Assembly (NCBI GenBank): GCA_003008705.1
Contig: PDUO01000044.1
Location: forward strand, 250,004-314,003
From: Pezicula radicicola
Taxonomy: Eukaryota; Ascomycota; Leotiomycetes; Helotiales; Dermateaceae
Direction: 5' to 3'
Length of the DNA stretch: 64,000 bases
How positions within the stretch are numbered: the stretch's first letter is position 1; each line of letters starts with the position of its first letter. The position numbers were made by a program, and so were the translations under genes. Below, piece after piece: positions 35,355 to 45,749 of this stretch. The notes under the pieces are model-generated. The model saw only the letters and a program-made list of their open reading frames with translations. It was not told the DNA's origin and ran no database searches.

Positions 35355-37609
35355 ATGCATCTCGGGGCAACTGAGGCGAGACGGAGGAAACGCAAATCTC
35401 GGGGTCGTGGCTTGAGGAAGACGACTGGATGGTGAGTGGCGTTTGTGGGGAAGTATTTATCCCCGGGTTTATGAAGGAGACCATTTTATTAGTATTAGGA
35501 TGGATGATAGAAAGGGTTGGAGGTATCAAAGGCTAACAGAGGCTTCATCGTAGTCTCACGTGTCGAAGACGGCATCTAAAATGTGATGAGCTTACTCCTT
35601 CTTGTGGCCAATGTACGAAGAGCAGCCAAAACTGCCAGTATGCTGCTACACCTGTAGCGGAGGCTGAAAGTGCGCCGTTGCCATCAGAACCAGTGACACC
35701 ACAACTTGCACAGGCCGTCCCAAGGACCGAAAAGGACCTTCTAGAAACATCCACAAGACCCCAGAGTTCTGAACAACGCATTCCGCAGTCTCCAATTGAT
35801 CATGCAAGATATGAGAGCTGGGATTCCAGCTTCCCGGATCATGACCGCACGCAGGCTGCGAGTGGTCTCCTACACCTAAACTCTGGCGGACCTGCATATC
35901 CTCCGCCTTATGCCGCTGCAGAGGTTTTGTCCCCCCAGTCCACCATTGCTCTTTCACATTCAAGTATCCCAGAACCAAACGATCCTTCGGTATACTCGGC
36001 TGCAACACCACCCGATGCTGCATTTTTCAGGTGGTTTGGACTCCTCGCCAACGATGCTGTGCAGGAGGAGAGTGGAATTCCGCGATTTGGACCACCTCTT
36101 GCCACTGTAGCTGAAGACAACACGGGTGTTCAAGCTCTTTCTTTGATTTCACCACGACAGTCAATTTCTGGAAGTAATGGTACCTCTATTCCTGGTCATA
36201 GGCTCTCTAATGCTGGCAATGCTGGACCGGCCACTTCCGAGCTCATACAACCACCACCGCCGAAACGTCATTCATGGCAGGGTTCAGAGCCAGCAAAGCT
36301 ACTTGATCACGAGCACTTTGTTTTTGAAAACTTCGTGAAGAACGTTAGTCGCTGGGTATGTCAAAGTACTTTCAGTACGACATGATAGTGACTAATTTGC
36401 CACCAGATTGACTTGTTTGATCCAACAAGATGCTTCTCTAGCTTCGTTCCTCATTTGGCCGTAAGATTTTTGTTGTCTCCCTATGGGATATCACTGATGG
36501 AAACAGATGCATGATGCAGGTCTCATGAGTGCTTTGCTGGCTTTGTCATCCCGCCACTTATCAATCAGTCCCTCCGCTAAAGAAGAGCACCGAGACCGCA
36601 ACATTGGACTCCAATACTACTACGAAACATTACACTATTTACAAAAAGCGATGCACTATGACTCTTACACTGTCAGCCTAGAACTTCTCGCAACAGCACT
36701 CATAGTCTCCACCTATGAAATGCTCGATGACTCTGGCAGCGGCTGGGAGCGGCACCTTAAAGGCGTCTTTTGGATTCAACGTTCACAAGTTATCCATGGC
36801 GAATCTGAAGGTCTCAGACAGGCAGTTTGGTGGGCATGGCTTCGTCAAGATGTCTGGGCTGCTTTCCGAGAACGTCGTAAAACATTAAGTTTTTGGAAGC
36901 CTACTAGAGCTTACAACAAAATGACGCCGTATGAACTAGCATCGAGATCAGTGTGGCTTTTTGCAAAGGCAGTTGATTATTGCTCAAAAGAGGAGATTGA
37001 GGTGGGTGAGACTAGTGGGAATCTTCAGGCAAGAATTACAAGGGCAGATACGATTTTTGAGATGCTGGATGAATGGCAGAGGAATTTGACAATCGAGTTC
37101 ACTCCGTTGCCGCTGAGAAAGGGAGGTTCAACAGATGTTTTTGAGCCTCTTTGGATTCATCCACCAGCTTTCGGTAAGTGACCTTACCCAACACGTTCAT
37201 TGAACTTGGGCTGATTGAATTAAAGGAGTCTCGGTTCAGCTCCATTGCTCAGCACGTATTCTACTCTTGCTTCATAGACCATCACTTGGAGGCATGCGCG
37301 GTTATATGGAGCAACAAAAGCTCCTCGCAAAAGCTGTCGATACCATTTGCGGTATTGCGATGACCTTGACAGATGATTCATCTAGTTTAATGTCATCCCA
37401 GTGTCTTTATATCGGTATGTGCATTTGTTGCGTCAGTTGTTAAGCCCTTGTACTGATGGAGACATACAGCCGGACTTTGTATCCAAGAAGGTCGCCAACG
37501 GGAAGCCGTTTTGGCACTTATCAATTCTTGCCAGCGACAGACTGGGTGGCCGACGAGATCTTTAAGTGAGGATCTTAAGACTGAGTGGCAGAAGTCTGAC
37601 TTTAGATGA
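35355..37609 (+). CDS. Zn2Cys6 transcription factor with Fungal_trans_2 domain, cluster-embedded
   Basis: A nuclear regulator of 642 aa. Exons: 35355-35431, 35554-36355, 36407-36460, 36507-37173, 37226-37414, 37470-37609; phases close. The first intron splits the first zinc-cluster Cys (TG|T). The spliced cluster is CLTCRRRHLKCDELTPSC then GQCTKSSQNC, the canonical spacing, after the basic run RRRKRKSRGRGLRK. A Pro/Ser-rich linker follows, then Fungal_trans_2 with FENFVKNVSRWIDLFDPTRC, LMSALLALSSRHLSI, LLATALIVSTYEMLDDSG and AVWWAWLRQDVWAAFRERR. It sits between the two SDR genes with the shared motif in nearby promoters, so it is the natural candidate for the pathway-specific activator; this is inferred. 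Confidence 0.9.
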
Positions 37610-37903
37610 TTGAACTCCCGGTGCCAAATGGTAGTCAGCTTATTCAGTTGAAACAAAAGCGTGTTCACAGCAAATTCAGGTCTTGCGGATTCATCAGGCG
37701 TTCTGGAAGGGAGTTCTGTTGCCTCCACCTGATTTAGTTTTGAGAAAGTTAATGGTCACGATATCATGATAGAACAAGCAACATGAACCATGCTGCCTAT
37801 AAAACAAGCAGAACTATTGAGAGAATTGGTATTCATATATCATGTAGTAAGTATTCCGGTTTATCGGTTACCCACCCCACAAGTCCTGTCAGCTGGGGTG
37901 GCC

Positions 37904-37914
37904 CTCGAGACGAG
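37904..37914 (+). promoter_or_regulatory. Exact cluster motif CTCGAGACGAG
   Basis: It lies about 340 bp upstream of the SDR2 ATG and is identical to the left half of the SDR1 palindrome. Confidence 0.55.
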
Positions 37915-38067
37915 ACATCCCCCTCGCCCCGCAACTTTGCATGCACATCATGGTTAACACCAGAAAAATCATTTTAGAGGCAGAGAGAAATGTAAACTCC
38001 TGGTACCTGTAAGCCCGGGTATGAGTTTTTCCAGCTGTGCGCTGCTGCCTCTGTACGTTGTTCTACC

Positions 38068-38078
38068 CTCGTCTCGGT
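38068..38078 (-). promoter_or_regulatory. Partial cluster motif (CTCGTCTCGGT)
   Basis: The first nine bases match CTCGTCTCGAG. It is 175-185 bp upstream of the SDR2 ATG, in inverted orientation to the site at 37904. Confidence 0.4.
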
Positions 38079-38252
38079 ACCAGGACCCCTCATTCATCCC
38101 ACTATACGCCGAGGGAGCTTTCTTTTATATATATACTTGAACAAAATATTCCCGGACGAGGTCATTACATTGCTATTTCACACTTCTCTTTCAGCCCTGA
38201 TACCATCAAGTCAAACTGTACTCTTCCTCAATTACCACTCACAACAACCATC

Positions 38253-39234
38253 ATGTCAACCACTCCATCATCCTCGCACTTACCAGTGCAAACACAAATA
38301 ACCCTCTCAGGAAAAGTAATCGCCAGTATGTCAAGTCCTCCATCCCATCCAATCTCCCCTCAGAGAAACAAAAAAAAAACACCGTCATCTAACACAAACC
38401 CCCACTCAGTAACGGGAGCAAACCGAGGAATCGGCCTAGGAATAGCAGAATGCTGTCTCACAAACGGAGCCTCCAAAGTCTATAGTATAGATTACGCCGA
38501 CACAGGAGATGAATTCGCAACACTGTCCAAAGTGTATCCAGGACAGCTTTTTGCATTGAAAGCGGATGTTACGAAGGAAGCTAGTATCACTGAGGCTGTG
38601 GATACGATTTTGAAGGAGGCGGGGGGTCTGCATGGTGTTGTTGTTAATGCTGGACGGACTAATCATAAGAGTGCTTTGGATTTTACCACGGAGGAGATTG
38701 AGGGGTTATTTGCAGTTAACGTACGTGTTCCCTCTTCCCCAACGATTCCCTCTTCGTTTTCTCCTTCCCGTATAAAGATTTGATTAAGATATTAATTCTA
38801 GTATGTAAAACTAGTTATTCGGAGCATTCTACACAGCCCGCGTAGCAGCCCGAGCCTTCATAAAACAAAACATCCGAGGCTCCATCGTCTTCACGGCATC
38901 AATGGCATCCTACCGACCCAATAAAGTAGTACCCTCAACACCGTACGGAGCATCCAAAGGAGGCGTACGAAACATGACGCATACGCTCGCTTTAGAATGG
39001 GCGCAATATGGTATTCGGGTTAATTCTGTGTCGCCTGGTTTGGTGAAGACGGCTATGACTTATTGGGTTGAGAAACAGGAGGATTGGGATGAGCAGTTGA
39101 AGTATTATAGGGGCATTCCTAGATTGGCTGAGGTGCAGGAGTTGGGGGGGGCTTATGTTTATCTTTTGAGTGATGCGGCTAGTTATACTACTAGTATTGA
39201 TATTCCTGTTAATGGGGTTATTGGGATTTGTTAG
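38253..39234 (+). CDS. Short-chain dehydrogenase/reductase SDR2 (polyol dehydrogenase type)
   Basis: A cytosolic enzyme of 267 aa in three exons (38253-38325, 38410-38720, 38815-39234). The classical SDR marks are ITGANRGIGLGIAECCL (TGxxxGxG), ALKADVTKEAS, GVVVNAGRTNHKS, FTASMASYRPN (catalytic Ser), PYGASKGGVRNMTHTLALEW (Tyr-x3-Lys) and RVNSVSPGLVKTAMT, with the ending ASYTTSIDIPVNG. It resembles fungal arabinitol, sorbose and mannitol dehydrogenases; the substrate is not proven. It converges with the class II aldolase gene. Its promoter has one exact and one partial copy of the cluster motif. Confidence 0.9.
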
Positions 39235-39938
39235 GTGTGGGGGTTTTTTGAGGGGGTGGGGGATGGGGGGATGGGGGTTGGAGAGGAAGGGGAGAGAGGT
39301 TTTTGTAGATATTGATAGATGGCTTTTTTGCATTTTCGTCGCTTACTATACTATAGAAAATTTGATGTTTCTTGCATTAACTCTCTCTTGTGTACAGTAC
39401 TTTGATATTAAATACCTGAAGTAAGTGAGTTACTGGAACTAAGTTACCTTCAGTTAGCTAAAAACTAATTCTCAGTACTCTGTACATTAGGCAAGATACT
39501 TTAAAGTACCCTGTAGGTATGTTATAATTATATAAATTCTATGACTCTCATTGTTTTTTTTTTCAGCTCTTAGGTATAGTTACGTTGCAGGGACTATATC
39601 TTACAGAACTAAATATAGCATTTATAGATTACTACTCACTTATGTGATCTTTATGTTTTCTTAAAAAAAAAGTTTATATAATGTATAAATGCTACAAGTT
39701 TTTTTCTTTCTAAATTTGATTTCTTATATAATATCATGTCTACATAAAGGTTTGACTTCATACAATGCCATTTGAAGTTAAAGTTATATACCTATACTGA
39801 GGTTGATTGATTGAACTTCACAATAAAATCAATCTAGGCTAATATATTCTAAAATAAATACTTATCAACTAAGCATCTCCATAGATCCAAAGAGAAAAAT
39901 ATTCTATTAGAATTCTAAATCTGCACCTATAGTAAATT
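39235..39938. other. Convergent 3' flanks of SDR2 and aldolase
   Basis: A G-rich tract starts right after the SDR2 stop. The rest, about 39400-39900, is AT-rich with no gene seen. Confidence 0.5.
39252..39277 (+). other. G-quadruplex-forming tract after SDR2 stop
   Basis: Four runs of five to six G (39252-39256, 39258-39262, 39265-39270, 39273-39277) are separated by one or two bases, 17 bp past the stop codon. In the mRNA this would be a canonical quadruplex in the 3' UTR; it may aid termination. Confidence 0.55.
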
Positions 39939-40913
39939 CTATAACTTAACCTGACCAGCCGACCCACAAATCTCCATCCACTTAACCGTCAAATCAACAA
40001 CCTTCTGAGTTCCCTCCTCCATCAACTGCGTCTGACTCATCGTAGGTGCATTCTTCCTAAGATGATCGTAATAATCATCAAGAACTAGACGATTAACATT
40101 GATTTTACTAACACCTGCCTTGATGCATTTCTTTAGTAATTCGGGTTCGAAACCGTTTGTACCGTGTAATACTATGCGGACTTCGCTGTTGACGTTTTTA
40201 CGGATTTGTTCGAGTCTGTTGTTTATGTCTGGTCAGTTTTCTTGCTCGTTTGAGATGAAGGAGATGGGTAGAAGGAGAAAGGATAGTTGAATATACCGAG
40301 GAAAATCTAATTGTGGTCCACAGGCCCAATACTCGCCATGCATATTCCCAAATGCTGGCGCTAACCCATCAACACCCGTATCTATAAACTCCCTCACTTC
40401 CTCTGGCGTAGTCTTACTCCCTTCCAGACCTTCTGTATCCATAACTCCATCTTCACCACCCTCAATACGACCGGGTTCCGCCTCAGTCGCAATCCCCCTC
40501 TCATTACAATACGCGACTAATTCTCTCGTCTTACTTAGATTCTCTTCTTTCTCGTAATGACTCATGTCTACCATGATACAATCGAATGGTAGGTTATCGG
40601 CTGCTGATTTTATCAGAGAGATGGATTGTGCGTGGTCCATATGAAGGACTATGTGATCGCGCATTGGGGAATGCGAGATTGCGTCGTGGGCGCATCGGAC
40701 TAGGAGTCCTGAACTGTAGGTTACGGCCCAGGGGAAGAATTGGATGATTAGGGGTGAGCGGGCTTGTTCGGAGGCTTTGATGAAGCCGAGAATTTGTTCG
40801 ATGTTGTAAGCTATTGCTGCGATAACGCCGTAACCACCTTTCTCAGCAGCGAGGAGAACTCTATTGCTTTTGTTGGTGATTTTCCAGTCTTTTGCTGGTG
40901 GGATTGGAGCCAT
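39939..40913 (-). CDS. Class II (zinc) aldolase, fructose/tagatose-bisphosphate aldolase-like
   Basis: An enzyme of 297 aa in two exons (40913-40297, 40215-39939). The barrel core is recognisable: GGYGVIAAIAYNIEQILGFI at the start, IVLHMDHAQS (the zinc-site His after Asp), FDCIMVDMSHYEKEENLSKT, ATEAEPGRIEGGEDG, DGLAPAFGNMHGEY (second His) and VRIVLHGTNGFEPELLKK (third His). SKINVNRLVLDDYY follows, where bacterial relatives have KINVNT. Such enzymes split ketose-1-phosphates or bisphosphates into dihydroxyacetone phosphate and an aldehyde. It is not the ordinary glycolytic enzyme, being shorter and divergent, so a special sugar is likely. No sugar kinase is seen nearby. Its promoter carries two copies of the cluster motif. 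Confidence 0.88.
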
Positions 40914-41136
40914 GGTTGCTGAGTTTTGAAAAAAGGTCGCAGAGAGTCCGGCTTTAATTTGTGCGGAGTAAAGAGGATCCCGTCGAAGATTTTTAAGATT
41001 GAGGTTACTGAGAAGGTATGAGTCGCGAGAGGATTGTTCTATTAGAAATAGAAGTGACTGTAATGGCTGGCAAAGAAATATAAAGGAGTGTATTGTTGAC
41101 ATTTGAGGGGTGGCTTCGGAGGGGTAAAGGAGCTAC

Positions 41137-41147
41137 CTCGCCTCGAG
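41137..41147 (-). promoter_or_regulatory. Cluster motif, one mismatch (CTCGCCTCGAG)
   Basis: It is about 225 bp upstream of the aldolase ATG and differs from CTCGTCTCGAG at one base. Confidence 0.5.
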
Positions 41148-41173
41148 CCAAGCGACTGGAGGCAGAGCACTTG

Positions 41174-41184
41174 CTCGTCTCGAG
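41174..41184 (-). promoter_or_regulatory. Exact cluster motif CTCGTCTCGAG
   Basis: It is about 260 bp upstream of the aldolase ATG, in direct orientation to the site at 41137 with a start-to-start spacing of 37 bp. Confidence 0.55.
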
Positions 41185-41950
41185 GCATGCCGACAAACAC
41201 CGTGCCGCGACGGAAAGAAACATCAGTTACTATACGAACGACAGCTGTATTGCTAGCTTAAGCTACTTTTTTTTTTAACTGGAGTCTGTACGGATTCTCA
41301 ATGTTGAAAATATGCAGCTTTGGAGTAGTTCATAGCAGCATAGATCTAAGTGGCCTGAGTTTCCTTTAAAACCTAGGTACAGTACCTAGCATCGATCCTA
41401 CAGGGGTCAAGGGTTGATGGGAGCTCTGGATTGCTTTCAAATGATGCCGCCTGGTAGAGATAGAAAAAGCCTAAGAAGGATGAGGAAATGATTCGTTTCT
41501 CTCAACCCATAGCTATTGCTGGTAATGGCGGGTAGTGTTACTAGTGTACTGTGTTGTCCCTGCACGCACTGCCGTTGAGTAACTCAAGCTAATTGATCAA
41601 TCGAAGGGCCATCTTGACTTCCAGCGACTCCATCCAAAGCGAGGACAGGGACTTGACACAGCTGGTCACAAATCAAGATGGCTAAATGTGGTCATTCCCG
41701 TAGAGTCGATGGTGATGTTCATTGTTGAAAGATGGGGACGGGAGGGTAATATGTAAGGTACAGTACAGTACAGTACAAGTTTCAAACATGTGATGCGGGG
41801 GCGGGGCGCTGTTTTCTCCGGTTCCGGAAGACGTCCAACGCATACCTACTGGACTTCAACTTGAAGCTTCACCACTTCACCAGAACAACGACATAATAAT
41901 GATCCATTCACGTAGTTTGCCTTACCCAACATACTGAGAGAGCTATCATA

Positions 41951-43363
41951 ATGCCAGACCGACACACTCTCCTCAATGCGAAAGCTCTATCAACCCTACT
42001 CGATCCGAACGACCGCATTTCCAAAATCCAAGATGACGGCTATGGCGATTTCTGCTTTGCTCCAAACAAGAACTACAAATGCTTGGACTGTTTCGATCCT
42101 TTTAATCCAACAACCTATTCAACTACAGCAGCTGAGGAGGCCAGCAATAGCCTCTCTACATTGAGCATCAGTGAGGCAGCTGCGTAAGTCTTGAGTCCCT
42201 CTTCCTCTTCCATCTCCTTATCCAGCTCCTTACTATGCCCCTCGAGTGGCCAGCGCTGGGCGTCTTCGAAATCGTGAGGGAATTTAGAACTGACTCTATA
42301 ATCAAGATCTGCACTTCAGATCTCCTTCCTCAACCTGCCAAAAGACATCCGCGATATGATCTACGAATATTGGATCGAGCCCTTCAGAAACCCTTGGTAT
42401 AATGGTAGTATCAAGGTGCAGGTGGGTGTCGTTCACGAAATGCGCTGTCATCCGTTTCGTAATGGTTACACCGTCGGGGTTCCACTATCCATCAACCCAT
42501 CTCGGGTTCAACCTCGCGATGGCCCGCATCGCGATATTTTACATCAACATATCTCTCGCGTCTATTACGAACGCTTGTGTGCCTTGTCGCAAGTTTCTCG
42601 CCAACTTCGTTCCGAACTAGGCGCTATATTTTGGAGTAATGTTTATGTGGACATCGATCACTGGGAATACTTGTTTGTAGATTTTCTCAATGATCGACCA
42701 GCCATCTGTGGGGGCATCAAGAAACTGCGAATGGAGTGGGCATGTGATGAAAGCGCGACGGATTTAGATGGCGGCTGGAACGGCATTGTCAAGTTCTGCG
42801 AGTTTGTCAAAGATAAGCTTGTGCTGGACGAGCTGGAATTTGTGTTAGACACAACTCCGATGATTACACGAGAGATTTTGGGTCTACGTGAAAATCTAGC
42901 TTGGGTCAGGGCCTTCCGCGAGATTAAAACCAAGAGGCTGAAGCTTAGACTCTTCCTTTGCCCTGACGATGACGAGGATATCGATGGCGATTCTAGCGAC
43001 GATAGCGATAATAGCGATGAGAATAATGATCAACACAGCCTTGAAAATAATGAAAGCGGAGACGATGAGTCGATCTCGGGCTCGGATCATGCTTCCGAGA
43101 ATGGGGACGGTGATGGATCTGGAGCCGATGGTGATTCGGATTCGTCTTCATCGTCATCGGAAGATTCAGCAGGTTTGGATTTCGTCGAAGAAGAAGAACG
43201 ACGAACGGGGCTGTTGGCAAGTGCGCTGGAGCCTCTAATGGAAGCATTGTTGGGGCCAGATATGCCGCAAAGTGTGGACACGACAGAGGCAGATGAGTAT
43301 CTTGCCAGTCGGCGAGCTCAAGAAGCTGAGGAGGAGGGCAGCGAATCTTCAGGTTCAGCCTGA
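41951..43363 (+). CDS. 2EXR/F-box-like protein with acidic Ser/Asp-rich tail
   Basis: A protein of 429 aa in two exons (41951-42183, 42307-43363). The acceptor at 42301-42306 (ATCAAG, after a CTGAC branch site) keeps the frame; the CAG a few bases later does not. The second exon opens with SFLNLPKDIRDMIYEYWIE, the 2EXR/F-box-like entry, and has YERLCALSQVSRQLRSELG and FWSNVYVDIDHWEY. The last 150 residues are a long acidic run of Asp, Glu and Ser (GDSSDDSDNSDENND and similar). Function is unknown. Confidence 0.8.
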
Positions 43364-43867
43364 ATTGCCGGGTTCAAGTTGGTGATGATCTCTTGAAAGA
43401 CCGGTTGATTGCTCTACTGCAGTCCACATTCAATCACTTTAACAGAAAAAAGGCTCCACCATCATTCGGAAACAGAGAAAATCATCAATTAGGCCCATAT
43501 TATGAGTGGCGTAGAGTCCTTGGCTGCTTGTGCATACTCAACAAAGTTGCTCTTGCTAGTTTTGGGGATTAAGAGGTTCGCGCAACTTAAGATCTTCCTT
43601 TCTATTTCCAAACTGAAGTGAGTGAGTTGTGTCAAGTAGTTGGCTAACAATTGCCTTGGCTCTCAAATCATTCCCATAAGAAACAGAGGATTTTATAGAT
43701 GCTCCTCGCCATTAAAGAACCCATCATTTTAATTTCAAAGGCTTACGACCACTAGTACGCCCAACCTCCTGAGCTGTATCAGATAGTGGTGGACTAGGTG
43801 ATAGACTTTATAATTGTCTTTCAACCGGCTCCCTAGCCGGCATCTCGAAAACTTGAAGACTTTCCAA
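43364..43867. other. Convergent spacer
   Basis: 3' flanks of the 2EXR gene and of the broken protease gene. Nothing was recognised. Confidence 0.5.
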
Positions 43868-45567
43868 CTAACTTCCGACACGTTCGGGACTAGCCATTTT
43901 ATGACCTATCATAGGCTGTCCATGAATTTCGTGTAATTCTGATATGTGCCGTTTGGAATCAAGTTCTGTGCCGTTTAAATGTGCAGGTTTTTCTCTAGCG
44001 TCAAGCTCTGGTTTATTGATTGTCAGATCCGGAAATTCGACTTTTGGCTCTGTCGTAGAAGCCCTCTTATTTTTGCGACGGGGCTTGTAAATGCAAAATA
44101 CGAGGAGAAGGACGACTACGATTATGACAACTATGCCACCCACTACACCACCTGCTATCGTTCCTGTTGGGGTGTGTTTGGTAGATGGGGGTGGTAAGAT
44201 GGCAACGATGTCTTGATCGAATGTTGCAGGCCACACATTGCGATACAGAAAATATGGATCGCTCGAAATTCGAGATCACATATCTATTAAAGTTCAGTAA
44301 TAGCAGAGTGTTTTAAATGGATTTCGACTTACGCTTCCTGCAAAAATACCCGACCAAGGAAGGGTGTATTGCGTGTCGTTCGCAGCTCGTTTCAATGGGA
44401 AATAATTTGTACTATCCTCAACGACTGGAAATGTTGCGGTGAGGTTGAATGATTGGTACGGTAAACTTATATTCAGAATTTTGCCCACAGTATTCGCGAG
44501 TGTGAATGTTATGTTAGTGTTTATGGCCTGCAACGTTGCATATGCCTTCCTGCCGATTGCGTAGATCTCTGTCGTCTCGTTCCATTGAAAACCGAAAGTT
44601 GTCTCGAACTGTTCACATGCGGCCAATGGTAGGTATATATACGGTACTGTTGAATCCTGCTTAGTGTCAACTTCGTGGCATATTATTCCACTTTCCCAGC
44701 ACGGGGAGTACTATGAACATTAGAATTGTCTCGGACATCAGAGTAACTCCGGAAGACGAGCCGTCAGATGTCGAAGTGATCAGTGTCAGATCGACAATCA
44801 ACCTTCTCGCGACATCGTCATACAAACCAAAGGAGACATCGTTCGAAGTAAAACGAGATTTGTTATATCCTCCCAGAGTCAAGCTTCCTGGGACTTTATC
44901 GTACCCTAGCACGGGTCACAATTTGTTCATGATAATACAATATTTCACGGGGCCTACTTACTGTATGAGGCACCTGCTGTGTAGGCCCATGATACACTCG
45001 GTATCAGCGACTTGTTGACTAAAGTCTCCAGAAAGCTAGGCTGTGGATCATTCAAAGTACTGAAATTACTCGGCACCGGATCAATACCGAAGTGTCCCAA
45101 CCAAAAGTCAGGAGAAGCATGCCCGCAACGATCATACCCTTCAACTCCGGACCATCGCTTCCAGGATATCCCAAAGTCACCGTGTCATGCCTATATGAAG
45201 CATTTCCGTCAAGTCCCAAGTTCAGCTCGAGATCTAATTCATACAGACGGATCGGATCCCAGGTCGTTGAATCATCGGGATTGTACTCGAGACCCCGTTC
45301 TGCGGCGCAAGCAGAGCCGTATTGCGAAGGACATCCTTCCGGGAGAACTACCCAGGTTTCACCGCTCGTTGTGCTGATTAACACTCGTGTCGGCTGTGCT
45401 GGAGAGTCGACTTCTACGATGAAGGTGCTCTATTCGCCAGCTCCGTCGCTGTCCCTATGCCGGTATATGTGAGTGCGTGCGCTGTTCTGAGAGTCAAAAA
45501 GAACTTACTAGGCTTGGCTTGTGGAGACTGATATTGGTGATGACTTAGATGATCTAGCTAAAAGCAT
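43868..45567 (-). pseudogene. A1 aspartic protease, membrane-anchored, broken by several mutations
   Basis: Read leftwards, the pieces of a fungal A1 peptidase follow in order: STFIVEVDSPAQPTRVLIST, SGETWVVLPEGCPS, YRHDTVTLGYPGS, then PDFWLGHFGIDPVPSNFS, GSLTLGGYNKSRF, FIDSTVPYIYLPLAACEQF, NYFPLKRAANDTQYTL, GRVFLQEAYVISNFERS and ATFDQDIVAI. A Thr/Pro stalk, one TM helix (GGIVVIIVVVLLLVFCIY) and a basic tail end it. At least four lesions are visible: TAG near 45434-45436 where TGG fits; a missing base near 45109; a four-base CCTT duplication near 44352; and a shift near 44233 after SVSQC. Introns at about 44886-44954, 44651-44708 and 44281-44332 are still recognisable. The start is uncertain. 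Such proteases sit in the plasma membrane or wall. Confidence 0.75.
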
Positions 45568-45749
45568 GATTGTTCTCACGAGATGTCTACTTTAGAATGT
45601 GCCTTGTTCCATATCCATCAGGTTTCTGGTTATCAATTCCGATTGATAACGTGGAATACCCCTACTTATCGAATCAGACAGTTTATTCCCAGCAAGAGGG
45701 TGCTGTGGTGCCCCAACAACTGATTGATTACATGCAAAATAATATATGA

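Larger units (their letters stand above)
37610..38252. promoter_or_regulatory. Promoter region of SDR2
   Basis: 643 bp between the regulator 3' end and the SDR2 ATG. It contains the exact motif CTCGAGACGAG at 37904-37914 and a partial one at 38068-38078. A GC-rich stretch (GTGGCCCTCG, CCCCCTCGCCCCG) surrounds the first. Confidence 0.5.
40914..41950. promoter_or_regulatory. Divergent region aldolase / 2EXR gene
   Basis: It holds the cluster motif at 41137-41147 and 41174-41184 on the aldolase side. On the other side it has a short (GTACA)n microsatellite near 41758-41777 and a GC-rich CreA-like stretch (GCGGGGGCGGGG, about 41798-41809). No gene was seen. Confidence 0.5.

Noticed and set aside
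35646..36023. Open frame opposite the cluster regulator
   Set aside because: Shadow of exon 2 of the regulator.
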